From Lotus japonicus (Eukaryota > Streptophyta > Magnoliopsida > Fabales > Fabaceae), in NCBI RefSeq assembly GCF_012489685.1, contig NC_080046.1:1552501-1616500 (forward strand): 64,000 bases of DNA, in the 5' to 3' direction. Positions 34,807-47,408 of this stretch are shown here, one piece after another. The notes under the pieces were generated by a model. The model was given only the letters and a program-made list of their open reading frames with translations. It was not told the origin of the DNA and searched no databases. Positions within the stretch are counted from its first letter, which is position 1. The number at the start of each line of letters is the position of its first letter. Made by a program: the position numbers and the translations under genes.

Positions 34807-36757
34807 TTGTTGTTGAGGTTGTGTTGATGTTATGCCGCCATGGCTTCTTCCTCTTTCGTTTTGGTACTCACAGCTAAATGGTCAATTTTGAATTTGGTCC
34901 CTGAAAATGTCATTCATTGACTTATTGGTCACTGAGTCGCGCAAGTTAGTCCTTAAATGAGGCAAATATCGGGTAAGAAAAATAAAAAGTGAGGAAAGCA
35001 CTTCATCAAGCTCGGTGTTAGTAACTTAGAGGGGGGCTTATCGGAAGAAAATCCATTAATATTTTGTCCTGAAAAATGTAGAAAGTCTGGCCATGTAAAG
35101 AGAAATTATCCATGTGGAGTAGTATTAGAAAAAGACTATAAGATAAAAGAAATGTCTCCCTTGTTATGGGAGTGCATAGAGTGATCTTCTCTAAAATATA
35201 AAGTGTATTTCCTTATGGTATATTCATTATACTATGGAAAATGATAAATTATTGCTAGCGGACTCAGAATAACACACGGACGTCGTTGACATTGATGTAA
35301 AGTGTGTGGTCAGATTGTGTCGATGGCTAAAGAACTTCCGAAGAAAGTCAATAAGGAAGTTGCACCATAAATTTCAGCAAGCTTTCGACGTGAAGCAATT
35401 ATTGGTTTAGTTTAGTTTCAACTGAAGTGTGTTCTTTATGGTGAAGTATGATAATTTTCAAGGCAATGAAGATTGTGATTGTTGGTGAATTCAATTATTA
35501 TTATTATAGACAATGAACGCATAAAATGTAACTCTTACAATCAATGTTGAGATCGTTGGAGTTGATTGTAATGGTGAAGTAAGTCTCACATCACCCGATA
35601 TGTTAAATGAAGGAGGTAAAAAAGAACTATTGGAGAAGTTTTGCATTGCCTAGGTAAGAGGGGGACTAAAGCCATATGACTAATTAGTTTAAATATTTAC
35701 TTTTTTAGACTTCGAGTACTAAATATTCGGGTGAGATTTTTTTTGATACATCGGAAAAGGATGAGATTGAGAGAGGTTTATGAATTTTAAAAATTTCACA
35801 TAAAATTTATTTCGAAGCATAATTGAAGATGGCTAGATGCAATTTGGACGGAGAGCTAGGGGAAACGCGTAAAGGTTGTAACATGTGTGTATGACCTCAA
35901 AAATCATGAGGTTGAAAAGGGAGACATGTTCGCCGTTCGCATAATGCCACCTATTTGATTAAGGTTGTAAGTAGTCCAACTAACGCGATGTACACATGAA
36001 CGTGACTGACAACATTTTGGAATCTCTAGATGCAACTTGGCTACTACGTTTTGGTCATAAATTTGAGTCGTTTTAGCACCGTGAAAAATTTCCATCCATA
36101 TGAATTCCTAAATAACAAAAATATTTCGAGGTAGCATAACTAAAGGTCATCTTGATTGAAACCACAAGTCCACAACTCAAGTAATGCTAAGTCCTATTAA
36201 AAACTAATCATAGTCTTTTACTTTTCTATTTCTGACCGAAAACAGGCATATGTTAGAATAATGGATTAGTTAGTTTAAAAAAAAAAAGACTAGTTTCCTT
36301 TGAAAAGAAGTGTTTTTACTTAGTGGTGTTTATCAATTTGGTTCCCTTGTTATGGGAGTGCATAGTGATTTTCTTTAAAATATAAAGTGTATCCTTGTGG
36401 TATATTCATTATGCTATGGAAAATGATAAATTATTGCTAGCGGACTCGGACTCAGAATAGCACACAGACGCTGTCAAGAACTATGTCACTATAGCGAACA
36501 CTTCGAGAAAAAACCCTAGAAGCACGAAATCAAAAAACCTAGCATCTATCCCAATGGATAGGTCCTCATTGAAATCGAAAAACAACAAAACAAGAAGCTT
36601 GATACCCACCGAACAGGGACTCAAACTAGCTGAGTAAACCAAAGACCCACAAGCAAAACCCCAAATTAACGCTATAGAGAAGAGACCCAAAACCTAAATT
36701 TAAAAGCAGAAAGAAAAGCAATAGGAGAAGCTACAAATAGCAACAACCGGTAGCACC
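34807..36757. other. Intergenic with a pair of 125-bp direct repeats
   Basis: The segment 35158-35282 (CCCTTGTTATGGGAGTGCATAG...TTATTGCTAGCGGACTC) recurs at 36344-36470 in the same orientation with about 90% identity by eye. Just before the first copy, 35065-35120 reads CPEKCRKSGHVKRN, like a decayed gag zinc knuckle. This may be a relic LTR element or a transposed duplicate. No intact gene. Confidence 0.45.
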
Positions 36758-37327
36758 TAGGGGTGTACAAGACCCGACCATGTTCATTGACCCGTCCTGA
36801 CCCATGTCCCTTAGATCTTGCATCTCGTCGGGTTTCTTCGGGTCTAGGGAAGGGTTCGGGTTTAAAAACTAGACCCTATCAATACTTAGGATCGGGTAGA
36901 AGTCAAGTCCAACCCGTCCCACAACTCTCCTTAGCCACTTACCTCAAAACATGATTTTGTATATTTTCATTAATTGTTATGTTGAAGTGAACTAAATTTA
37001 TATTCTTTACTCTAGTTTAGTATTTTCTTATGAAAAACTTAACTTCTATGTAGTTTCTTTCATAATACATTAATAGGATAAGAAATTAATTTTTTACAGA
37101 ATGATAAGTATTTAAAATTCCTTATTGAAATTTGAAATTTACATTCAATTTGTCATTCGAGCCAACCCGAACCCGTTCTTTTGTGACCCGGTCTATGTTG
37201 AACCCGCACCTATCGGGTTTCTTCAGGTCTAGGGACGGGTTCGGGTTTAAAAACTGACCCAATTAATATTTAGGGCAGGGTAAAAGTCAAGTCGAACCCG
37301 TCCCAACATGTCCCACGAACACCCTTA
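36758..37327. mobile_element. Non-autonomous hAT-like element, 570 bp
   Basis: Imperfect terminal inverted repeats TAGGGGTGTAC...GAACACCCTTA, flanked by 8-bp duplications GTAGCACC (36750-36757) and CTAGCACC (37328-37335) with one mismatch. An 8-bp duplication and the TAGGGGTGT end fit hAT. Inside, a segment with TCGGGTTTCTTCGGGTCTAGGG at about 36827 is repeated at about 37206. No transposase. Confidence 0.7.
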
Positions 37328-37335
37328 CTAGCACC

Positions 37336-38596
37336 TACACCACCGACACAACAAACAAAGACCTCAGGGAAAACTAAACAACCCTCAAACACAGCCGAAG
37401 GTCAATCCAACAAGCTAGCCGATCCAAACACCATTGTTGCACGACCGAAATCTGCAAGGAACCAACCAGTAGACGAGAAGATATGGCTTCAAAAGGGACC
37501 AAAAATGAAACCCACCCTCATCGTATTCTAAGTAATCATCATATCTCTTCTAAATCACTGTTGTTTCCCGACTCAATCCTTAAAGGTCAGCCACCACAAG
37601 CCGAGGCCCTGGACCCTCAGAGAGCAACTAAACAGCGAAAAATTGTTCATCTAGAAAGCAAACGATGTTGCACCGAGCAAGGAAGGAGGATAAGAGTGTT
37701 GTCGGGCTCGAATCTAGTATGGGGAAGGAGGAGCACGACCAAGATCTCCAAAAGGAGCGAGGATGAGGGAAAGAGGAAGAGGGAGGGTGGGTGGGAGGAA
37801 AAGGGAAACGATAGCAAAAGGGAGGGTTGCCACCGCACCGGGGCAGCAGGGGGGCCACCCAAGCCCAGACTAGAGTAAGAGAAGCGAAGAAGAGGAAAGG
37901 TTTTAGAGAGAGGTTCCATCCATTTAGCCAAAAAAAAATTATAAACAATCTATAGCAATTTAATTTTTTTATTTTATGTAAATCATTCGGTATTTGTTCA
38001 TCCTTCAAATGTCAATTATTCTAATTTTAGAATTTAATTATAGTTAAAACTCATCCCTCTTCTTAAAAATATTGTGACCGGATCAAACACATAAGATATT
38101 CCTCCATACTCAAATTGTGTTGTCAACTGAGTTGCCAATCATTTATTTTCATTTTCGTTCACATAAAAGTTGTTCTCGATGGACGGCTAATGGTTGAGTT
38201 AGAGGATGACCCAAAAATACATAAACCCAGTAGAATTTGGAGTGTTAGATCTTCTCCCAATAAGCTGTAACACTATGCTACAATACAAGTCATATTTGTG
38301 TTATAGACTTTTAAGCATTTCAAAAAAAACCCAAAAATCTAAGCCACCAAGCAAAATGTGTGGCTCCAAATGGTTCCATTTGTGATTCACACTTGAGTCT
38401 GTCCAATTCTAAACCACTGGCTCTCCATTTAACACCCAAATATCCCCTCCTTCACAAGCAAATATATACCATAACAGCCACCTCTCTCAACCTCTAACAA
38501 TCTAAAACAGAATCAATCTCTTTACTTCCACATTCACACAACAATATCAAACCACACAGATAGAAGAAAGAGAGGAAAAAACCAGAGCATATAGAA
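37336..38596. other. Intergenic and PGR5 promoter; no other gene
   Basis: A purine-rich stretch (37680-37920) leaves frames open on both strands, but without any domain. ATATATACC at about 38461 is a plausible TATA box 130 bases before the PGR5 start, followed by a CT/CA-rich leader. Confidence 0.45.
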
Positions 38597-39915
38597 ATGG
38601 CTACTTCAGTTTCTGCAACTGGGTGTGTTGGCTCCTCCTTCTATGGAAGCTGGGGAACCTCTATGACTGGTGAAGATTACACTGCGCTTGCCAAGTCGAC
38701 ACAAGTTCGTGTGGGAAGAGGAAAGCCAGTCAGGTTGCAACCCATGATGAAGAATGTCAATGAAGGGAAAGGTATATTTGCACCTCTTGTGATTGTCACT
38801 CGTAACATCGTTGGCAAGAAGCGTTTCAACCAGCTCAGAGGGAAAGCCATTGCTTTACACTCCCAGGTGATAATTCAATGTTTTCTTGCCATCAATTGTA
38901 TTTGCTCTTTTGCTTAACTTGATGTTTTGAGCAATTTATTTTTGGATTTGTGGTCATTTGAAGTCAGAAACTTGTTCCATAGACCAAACTTTGATAATTG
39001 GTTAGAGTGAAAATTTTGAAATATGTTGAACATAGGTTCAAGAAGAATCTTTGAAAGGAGAAATGAACTTGAATAATATGACTAGCATGTTTTGGAGTAT
39101 TAAGGCAAAGAAATAGATAAAAGATAAAAAGATTGGAGAACAACTGAATTTGGATCTATTCTCCCCTTGACTGTCTTTTATATTGTTCATCTTTTCTGAG
39201 GTTGGTTAAATTAGAGATTGATGGAGTTGAAATTTTAAAAACAAATTGAATTTATGTGTTGTTATTGCTGGTGACTATACATTAAGTCCATATCATGAAA
39301 CCAATTATAAAGGACTAAATATGTTGAGGGTTAATTAGGGTAGGAATATAGTTGAATTTGAAGTCCATGATTACCATTTGTCTCCACAAGTTACCCCAAA
39401 AAAATTGTATTTAAGATTGCTATGTGAGAAAAGGAGTGAAAAAATTGAGAATTGTGTTGAAGCAATTGTTTCAAAATGCTAGCTGCTATTTTATGTGGAT
39501 ATCATTGGTGCAACCATGAAAGGTAACTTAGTGTTATAAAGCTTCATAGACAGCCTTACCTTGCATTTAGCAATTATTGAATAGTTTAATCAGAACTAGT
39601 AAGGGGTGATGACACAAGTTCTAATCCCGAGAAAGTCATCTGTTGGGAGGGGCTGACACATTTTCTCGAACGGTATAACACCCGTCAATGACCCATAAAA
39701 AACTAGTAATTTACAAAAACAAAAGAAATTGAATTGAGTATATTCAATATATATACAATAAGTACCTTTGTATTGTGTATTTTCTGAACTTCAAAATTTT
39801 GAAATTTTAGGTCATTACAGAATTCTGCAAATCAATAGGGGCAGATGCAAAGCAGAGACAAGGGCTGATCAGGTTGGCCAAGAAGAATGGAGAATGGCTG
39901 GGGTTTCTTGCATGA
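38597..39915 (+). CDS. PGR5: PROTON GRADIENT REGULATION 5 (PGR5), 124 residues, two exons
   Basis: Exon 1 is 38597-38866 and exon 2 is 39811-39915, with a GT-AG phase-0 intron. PGR5 is the small stromal/thylakoid-associated protein needed for ferredoxin-dependent cyclic electron flow around photosystem I and for photosystem I protection, working with PGRL1. The N-terminal 50 or so residues form a Ser/Ala-rich chloroplast transit peptide. The mature part has the family text MMKNVNEGKGIFAPLVIVTR, KKRFNQLRGKAIALHSQ, and ITEFCKSIGADAKQRQGLIR with its conserved Cys. The last residues are KKNGEWLGFLA. As I recall the family, the position of W usually holds Arg or Lys. Otherwise the length and motifs are normal and the gene seems functional. 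Confidence 0.95.
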
Positions 39916-41570
39916 TAAATTTAAGAAATGTTCCACATTTTGTAATTACCATGTGAGAGTGTATCTATGTTTAAACTTGATGGTTTTCAATTGACAGCAG
40001 AATGTAAACTAGGAACTCATCTCTAGTTGTGATTTTTCATTCTTGAGAAATGGCTGTCTTGTTTTGTTCTTTAGATACATGAAATAGTATAAAATTGAAG
40101 GAGGTTGTCATTTACTATCAATGGCAGTACAGAGAATAGAGCAACGTTATTTATACATCGTGTTTTTTTCACTTGATAACATGTGGATGCAACTAGAAAC
40201 TTTGTTATCCTATGATAACATATCACTTGATTATGAAATAAAGCATTGGAGATATTAGACCCTGGCATCTAAAACTCATATACAACTAGCTAGGAAACTT
40301 TATTATCAGAATAGACTAAGATCAATGATGGATGAAGAATGATGAATTGACAAAAAAAAGAAAAGGCATGTGAATGACCTTTGAGTGTCTGATACTCTGA
40401 TCAGATACCTAAACACTTTAAGCTTGCGATTAGACATTGCTGGGAAGTAAGTACCTTAAACAAGAGAAGCTTTAATGCACCTAGTTAAGCCCATGAGTGC
40501 TGCTGTTTGCTGTTTTGGCAGCAGCTAACGCAGATCAAGACAAAGTGTTCTTGGCTGCTTCATTGACTGATGAACTATGGGAAAAGGATCAAAGTTTACG
40601 TATAAATAAATTTAGCATAAATAAATTTCAAATTTTATTCTGGAGTATTACAATCCAAACTTTATGTTCATCAGCCAGTTCCAAATTACATATGTTCACG
40701 TAAAATATTCTAAAAAGGCAGAACTTGAGACCTTTGATGGTGGGACTTTAGCATTAAGATTGAAATTGTGCGAAGATGCCCCTGTAAGGCTTTGAAGCTT
40801 CCATTTTATTATATTTTTCTTATACACCTTAGAGAGATATCCCTACCATCAGTGCCAGTAACATTCACTTTAACACTTTTTTTCAACACTTATTAATTAG
40901 TTAAAACTCATGTGAATCTCATTAAGTTTGAAGTGTGACTTATATTTTCAATAAACCACATGAATTTCAACTAATTAAAGATCAAACGTCGAAAGAGAGA
41001 GTTTTAAAGCAGTGTTGCTAGCATTTTCATATCTCTATTAAGGTCTCCAAACATTTGGGAAGAGCTAGCAACTCCTTAATGAGCTGCTATCATTGGTTCA
41101 ATTGTTACATCAATTTAATTATTTCAATGATAGTGATAAAAGAAAGTTGTACCCTAGCTGGGAGGCAGTATCCTACATGGGAGACAACCTGTTCGAGCAC
41201 GGAAAATCCACATTCTCTCGTGAGGCTAACTCCCAACTAGATTTTTTTCATAAACAACTCAAATCCGAGACCTTGCTTAAGGGAAATCAAGTATGCACCA
41301 CTTGAACCAACAACCCGTTAGCAAAATTTCAAGCGTTTAAACATGATAATAAAAACTGCAAATATAACTCAAATGAAAATTTTGATAACCATTTCAAAAA
41401 TTCAAACAGATTACAATAGTGTTGCCCCCAAAGACGGGTGGGGGAACAAAAAGAAAAGTAACTCCTCAGCCCAGAAACGCAGTGCATTCTAATACATATA
41501 GAACATGGTACAAAAATCAATAGTACACAGCCTTGCCAGCACAAGCTTGAGAAAATCCTCCTGCAATGTC
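39916..41570. other. Intergenic; nothing supported
   Basis: Likely 3' ends of PGR5 (to about 40100) and of eIF(iso)4E (from about 41350). Short open frames have no domain. A CTAGCTGGGAGGCAG / TGTTCGAGC pair at 41150-41210 faintly resembles a tRNA-derived SINE. Confidence 0.4.
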
Positions 41571-44500
41571 TTATACAGTGTATCGAGCCTTTGCACCTCG
41601 ATTTTTAGCATCTTCCTGTAACCACGAGACAGTAAGGATCACAGATATTAATGCATTAGTCAATCAAATTTATGAGCAGAAGCTTACATGGAAGTTATAT
41701 GTTATCTTGTCGGTAACATCAATGATTTCCTTCCACTTCCTTCCAATGCTCATCTGCAAAACAAATTCCAAAACAAAGTGGCTCAGATCAAATGTCATCC
41801 TGAGTTTTGGATGACTAAGAAAAGTCTAAATGACTTTTGCCAAGGAATGCGGTACATGGTTAGAATAGAGCCCTTAGAATTCTGGAACTCAAATGATGTG
41901 ATACATTCACAAAATGAAGATGAAACAATGGCAGAATGAAACCGACAGACATGTACACAAATGTAAATGGCTGTTGTTACCAGAAAAAAGGTAGAAGTCT
42001 ATTTACTAAAAAGCCTTGGAGCTATGTACAAAAATATAAGTATCAGAAAATGACATACTTAAGTAACATGTGAGAAATAGTATATCCGGGTATAAGTAGA
42101 ATGGTGCATAAATTCACTATTGACACTTTCCCAGACATGTAGAGTGCTTATAATTGGTCCCCCTCCGCTCTTCAATTTTCAAGCATACCAAGGAAATCAT
42201 ATTAGTAAAATTATACCATTCTACTCCTGGCACTTTCCTTTCCAAGGTCATTTATAATATTGTCAGAAACATAGCCATCCCTAACATTATCACTAATTCA
42301 TCATCACCCTACTACAGATCAGTGTTATCAAATCGCGATCGCGGAATATCGCGGCGAGGCCAAAATCCGCTACTTCATTTAGCGGATAGCGTCGCGGGCA
42401 AATAGCGGTATCCGCATAGCGGTTAAAATAAGTAAAAAAAAAATATAGAAAAACAGCTTGTTGTGCTGTTTGTGCTAGTAAAAAACAGTTGCAAAAAATA
42501 AATAAAATTAAGACATCTAATGAAATGCATAAAATGATCATGATAGAACAAATTTTAGAAACAAAACAGGGGAAAAAAAACAGAAAATAAAAAAACATTG
42601 TATGTAATGACAAAAATAAACAAAAGATGATGTGAAGAAAGAACAAATATTAGAAACATAGGTTCACATTCACAATGGAAGAAGAAAAACAGAACAGATC
42701 ATGATGGGAGAGGAGAAAAAGGAAGAACAGATATTAGAAACAAAACAGGACGGTAAAAAACAGAAAACAGAGTGTGAAAAAAAAAAAAAAAGAGAGTCTG
42801 AAAATGTGCAGAAAGAAGGAAGGGAAAAAGAAAAGTAAAGAAAACTGGGTATGAAAAAAGTAAACAGAGGCTAAAAACATAAAACGGAAGAGTACGTAAA
42901 AGAAAAAGAAAGAAATAAAAAAAAACAAAAAAACAGAGCATGGCAGAGTGAAGAGATGGGAGCCAGAAACTCGCCGGAAAAGTCATCAGAAAAGCTATTG
43001 GGGTTGCCGGAGATGAGGGTCAGAAGCTTGATGTAGAAGGAGGAAGAGAGAAGGGAAAACTCCGAAAGGTTTTGAGGCTTTTATAGAGTGAAGATTTTAA
43101 GTTATAAAACTTTTCTTCCATTAATTGGGTACAATTAATTCAGTCGGTGGCTGATTCCCACCTCCCAAGCGGTGCCTTTTTGAAAAAAAGTCCTAAAATC
43201 ACACGTGATCTTCTCTTCCACCGCTATTTTCGCTTTGCCCGTCGCGGCGCTATTCAGTTTTGCGGCGCTATTGCGTTTATCGCGTTTGCCGCTACGTCGC
43301 GGCGACGCGATCGCGGCACGGCGAATTTCCGCTACGTTATAGCGGCATAGCGGCGCTATAACCGCTATTTAACAACACTGCTACAGATCATTATACAGAG
43401 CTATTATTACTATGAAAAATCATTTTAACCATTACAATCAAAACCTTTCTTTCATAAATTTCTATATTTCTAAAAGCACTATAACCAATTAGCTTTTTAG
43501 TATCATTGGCAGCAGAGAAGAGTGTTGATAATTGAATGTTTACTGAGATCATAGTAACAGCAATGTGTGTCCTATAATTTGTTAGGCTTTGGTGTAACAG
43601 ACATCTGTATGCAATCTGCTGTGCTGAGTATTTTTTGGAGAGATCACTTCATGCCACATTACACCATTAACTAGTTCGAGAAAACAAAACAGAGGAAAAT
43701 GAATGATTACAATCATGGCAGACATACTTGGGACTATGACCTAAAATGGGAGGGAGTTGCAAATCTAAATTGTAAAATGTCGCAAGATTTAGCAGATTTC
43801 CTATTTTTATATATTGTTTGGCTGAAAAGGGAACCTTAGGGTTTTAGAAAAGGAAGGCGGGTCACGATTTGGGAATGGGCGGTACCCGGAAATTAACGGA
43901 TCCAACAAAATACGATTTTGCAGCAATTTAGGGAGTTAGGGTGCAATTTCGAACCGATGCGAATTTGCTGGTATTTAAATCGCAGGGTGCTCTTGAATCG
44001 CAAAATCATGCAATTTATATACTTAAACCGCAATTTTGACTACCATGATTACAATAGATCCATGCTCATCTACATCTTCAGATTATATCGTGCTTAAATT
44101 TCTTATTTAATTTAATAAGCACACAATATATTGTTGGCTGGTAGTAAGACATTGTTAAATGAAAGTGTGACGTGAAATTAAATATTTGGCACATATCAAA
44201 CAAGAACCTATTATCTTCAATTTCCTTCAATCTCAATCCCACACACACCACACGAGCGCACACAAAATTAAAAATTCTAAGACAGCAAAAGCATCGACCC
44301 ATCATAACTTCTACTTGAAGTATCAAGGCTCTCACATGCATACCGTTATCTCACATGCAGACCGTTATCTTGATACTACAATAGGAAATCACATACAGCG
44401 AAGACAACAGAAAATCACATAAAGTTGCAATTGTCATTTATAAGAATAAGAATAACAACAAACCTGTGCAGCTTCATTTGCTGCTGTCTTTGTCCATAAT

Positions 44501-45332
44501 GAAAGTTTGTCCTGCCACTGGCGCACACTTGCAACCACACCGCAAATGTCCTCAGCATCCTCAAGTTGCTCCCCGATTAAAGCCATCAGCTATTCAGTAG
44601 GATCACCACCAGAATTATTCAAAACAATCACAAGCAAAAGATCAACTCAAATTTTTCAAATAGGTAAAGGCAAGTGATAAAAATTACAGTTTCAAGCCAC
44701 ATGGTATCAAGATTGCCCTTCCTGCTGCTGGTGACAGTCCATTTTCCTCCATTGGCACACTCAGGATCTTCCCACTTTGGTTCAACCCCATCCTTGAACA
44801 TGTGGAAGTCCCCACCATTAGGAAGCTTGCTGGGCTTGAATATCTGATCATACAAACTGCACCAAAAATTCCCAAATCACAAACTCATCAAATTTCTATC
44901 AATATCTATTACCAAAACCTGATTCTCCAAATAACATCAACAATAATAATCAAGAATAATAAAAAGAAAATTAAAATCATGAAACTCAGCCCAAGAAGAT
45001 TAAGAGATCCATAAAAAAAAATTAATCAAGATTTTCCTAACAGACCCATCAAATTGAAACATCAGAGTTCAGATTGCAAGCTTCAAATCCATTGAATAAC
45101 AATAAATTGAGAGGAGGAGGAAGATGAAAACTGACCACCAGAACTCCTCGACGGTGTCGAAGGTGTAAACCTTGCGAAGAGAGGTTCCCCAAGCAGCACC
45201 TTGCTTGGGTTTCGATTGGTTATCGAACCAGAAAGTCCACTTTCTGTCCAATTTGTTCTTCAAACCCGTCTCCGGTGCCGGCACTGGCACTGGCGCCGCC
45301 GCAACGTCTTCAACGGCCGCTTCGGTTGTCAT
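41571..45332 (-). CDS. eIF(iso)4E: Eukaryotic translation initiation factor isoform 4E, five exons, 200 residues
   Basis: Exons on minus: 45332-45136, 44856-44688, 44589-44464, 41753-41688, 41615-41571. Junctions are GT-AG and in frame. The protein is the cap-binding subunit of the plant eIF(iso)4F complex. It has a short variable N-terminus, then the 4E core ([41 protein letters not shown]). Cap-stacking tryptophans W48 and W94 (in VEPKWEDPE) are 46 residues apart as in wheat. Further core text includes [40 protein letters not shown] and the C-terminus AKARYTV. Length equals that usual for the family. Intron 3 is 2.7 kb and holds two transposons. The family includes recessive potyvirus susceptibility genes, though nothing here shows a resistance allele. 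Confidence 0.95.
42320..43380. mobile_element. Non-autonomous hAT element in intron 3 of eIF(iso)4E, 1,061 bp
   Basis: Terminal repeats CAGTGTTATCAAAT and ATTTAACAACACTG (complement CAGTGTTGTTAAAT) are flanked by a perfect 8-bp duplication CTACAGAT (42312-42319 and 43381-43388), diagnostic of hAT. Subterminal DNA is rich in GCGGC / CGCGATCGCGG / TAGCGG words at both ends (42330-42425; 43225-43375). The centre is A/G-rich and has no transposase. Confidence 0.9.
43714..44046. mobile_element. Short element with 9-bp target duplication in intron 3 of eIF(iso)4E
   Basis: GATTACAAT occurs at 43705-43713 and again at 44047-44055, bounding 333 bp whose ends are CATGGCAGAC and GACTACCAT (weak inverted match ATGGCAG / ATGGTAG). 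A 9-bp duplication suggests a Mutator-type MITE. The terminal repeats are short, so the class is tentative. Confidence 0.55.
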
Positions 45333-46184
45333 ATTCGTCTTTAGAAGGAATGAGATGAGTGAGGTTTTGCTCTATGTGTGTTGGGCTTTGTTTTATAGGT
45401 TTGATTGGTAATTGCTAATGACCCTTTTATTGGACCACAAAAACAAGGCTATTTGGACCCAACACTATTGGCTCAAAAAAAGAAAATATTTTAGGTAGAT
45501 TGCTTATCAGCTTATCCAACCGTGAATCACGAACGCGCGTGAATTCAAGTTCTTAAGCTCGGGGTGAGAAACATAGGGTTTAACGAGACTCGCCTGAGAT
45601 GAGGCGTATTGCAGGCACCATCAATGCATTTAAACTCACCTTGGTCAAAGCGAGCTTGACCACTAACGAGGCAAGATAGCTCCTTGAACCCCCTATACCG
45701 CGCTAGAATATGCTATAATGATGTGCTTCATTTGAAGCGCATTTGGTTCTGTGATAAGAACATGCATTATTTGACTCACAATTAGTTTTACTATATGCAT
45801 TTGACAATTGACAATACAATTTCTAAAAACGCTAACTACGAGATTCCATAAACTCACCTCATGTGAGGCACATTTCATCCACCACACTATGTCACCATTT
45901 CACATGACCAAAGAAATAACCTATGGTAAATCTTTTTAAGTTCTATTTTTTAGTACTATTTTTTGTATTATTTAGAAGAAAAAAAACTTTTTCTCAACCC
46001 TTAGCATAATTTACACACTTATTTTTTGTGTTTTTACTATTGAATTAGTGTACTCTAATTTGTATTGGTATGATATAGCATTATTGTTATCATCAATATC
46101 AATCAATATTAATGTATTAATATAGATTAGAAAAGAGTAAGGGCTACGAGAGCTACTTGGCGATGTGTCAATTAGGTACATTGA
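45333..46184. other. eIF(iso)4E upstream region; no gene
   Basis: Promoter and intergenic DNA upstream of eIF(iso)4E. No RNA gene or coding exon is seen. Confidence 0.45.
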
Positions 46185-47263
46185 GTGTGTGTTTGGTTCA
46201 GCTTCTGAAACGTGAATCTGGGCCCAAAAAATGGATCTGAGCCCCAAACGTGAATCTTCTATGCTTTAAAGATGTTTGAGTACTTCAATCTGAAAATTGA
46301 TTCAAGAACAAAACATGGATCCAACTGAAGCAAGCAAGAGTAGCTTCTACGTGGGGGGATCCGGATCTGAGCCTGTGAAATATTTTGGTCCATCTTACCC
46401 TTCCCACTCTTTATTATCAATACTGACCAGTGATCTATCTTCTGTATTTTGATGGTTTAGGACATAGCAGCGTGAGCGTGAGGGAGAAATTGAGAGATAA
46501 AATTGGTAATGTTAAATTACCACCGCTTGTTGGAGGCACGGGTGGGGTAGAAATTAGGAAGATAAAACCATGGGCTTATTTTTTTTAGAAAAGCACCATG
46601 GGCCTTTAGTGTTTGGGTAACTTTTTAGAAAAGCAAAACCACCGTTTTTTTTTTATAAAAACGGATTTTGGAAGAAAACAAATGTCAAATGGCTGAACTA
46701 TTGAATTCCCTCCATGATGCTCAAAGTCGTCAGTTCTTCCCCATCTTGTCCGAAATACTGGAGGTGATGGATAGACCATGGTCCTTATCCCTGGATGGAG
46801 TCCGACGTGAATGCATAAAGCCAGCTGATTGGTTGGCTAAGTATGGAGCGGCTTCCCCTACATTCCTACAACAACGGTGTGCATTCTGGAGAATCCCCCT
46901 CCTGAGTTAGAGATCATCATCATGAGGGATCGTTTTGATGCTTTGTAGTTTGTCGTTAATTTTCCGATGTATCAAAAAAAAATGGAATACTATACTCTTG
47001 TACTAATTAAATTAAATTAAATTTTAGAAATCATACAAATCAAGTTATTTTCTTATTTTAATGTGTTATTTATTTTATGCATACTCTATTTTGATTATAC
47101 CCATTTTGGTCATTACATACCTAAAAACAATTCTAATCAAATCATTCTAGTAAATGTATCCAAACATAAATCACGTCGCTCAAACTCACGTTTACAAATC
47201 CAATTCTGACCAGATCCAATTATGGCTAGATCCAATTCTGCTAACGCTGATCCAAACACACAC
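46185..47263. mobile_element. Tourist-like inverted-repeat element, 1,079 bp, with nested LINE fragment
   Basis: Ends GTGTGTGTTTGGTTCAGC and GCTGATCCAAACACACAC are inverted copies with one internal mismatch. They are flanked by the trinucleotide TGA on both sides (46182-46184, 47264-47266). A 3-bp duplication and a TGTTTGG end suggest the PIF/Harbinger-Tourist group. The middle is occupied by a LINE 3' fragment. Confidence 0.65.
46660..46981 (+). mobile_element. 5'-truncated LINE: RNase H-like tail and poly(A)
   Basis: Frame from 46668: LLNSLHDAQSRQFFPILSEI, MDRPWSLSLDGVRRECIKPA, DWLAKYGA, the end of the RNase H-like domain found at the C-terminus of plant LINE proteins (R-E-x-N/I-x-x-A-D-x-L-A-K). 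After a one-base shift the usual end PPPELEIIIMRDRF and a stop follow. An A9 run at about 46974-46982 closes the copy. Confidence 0.7.
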
Positions 47264-47408
47264 TGATACAGTATATGATCAAACATTGTATAATATTAAA
47301 TTTTGATTAAGCTTTATCATGTGAGACCTAATACTAACACGCTTAATACTATCAGATTATATATTGTACAATATACTAAACAGATTCTAAATTTGTTGCT
47401 AAACCACA

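Noticed and set aside
37483..38008. Overlapping frames of 94-131 codons
   Set aside because: G/A-rich stretch; frames on both strands, no recognisable protein.
42699..42986. Phe-rich minus-strand frame
   Set aside because: Read from A-rich filler inside the hAT element.
44186..44422. 78-codon plus frame and 87-codon minus frame in eIF(iso)4E intron 3
   Set aside because: Intronic, no domain, no splice support.
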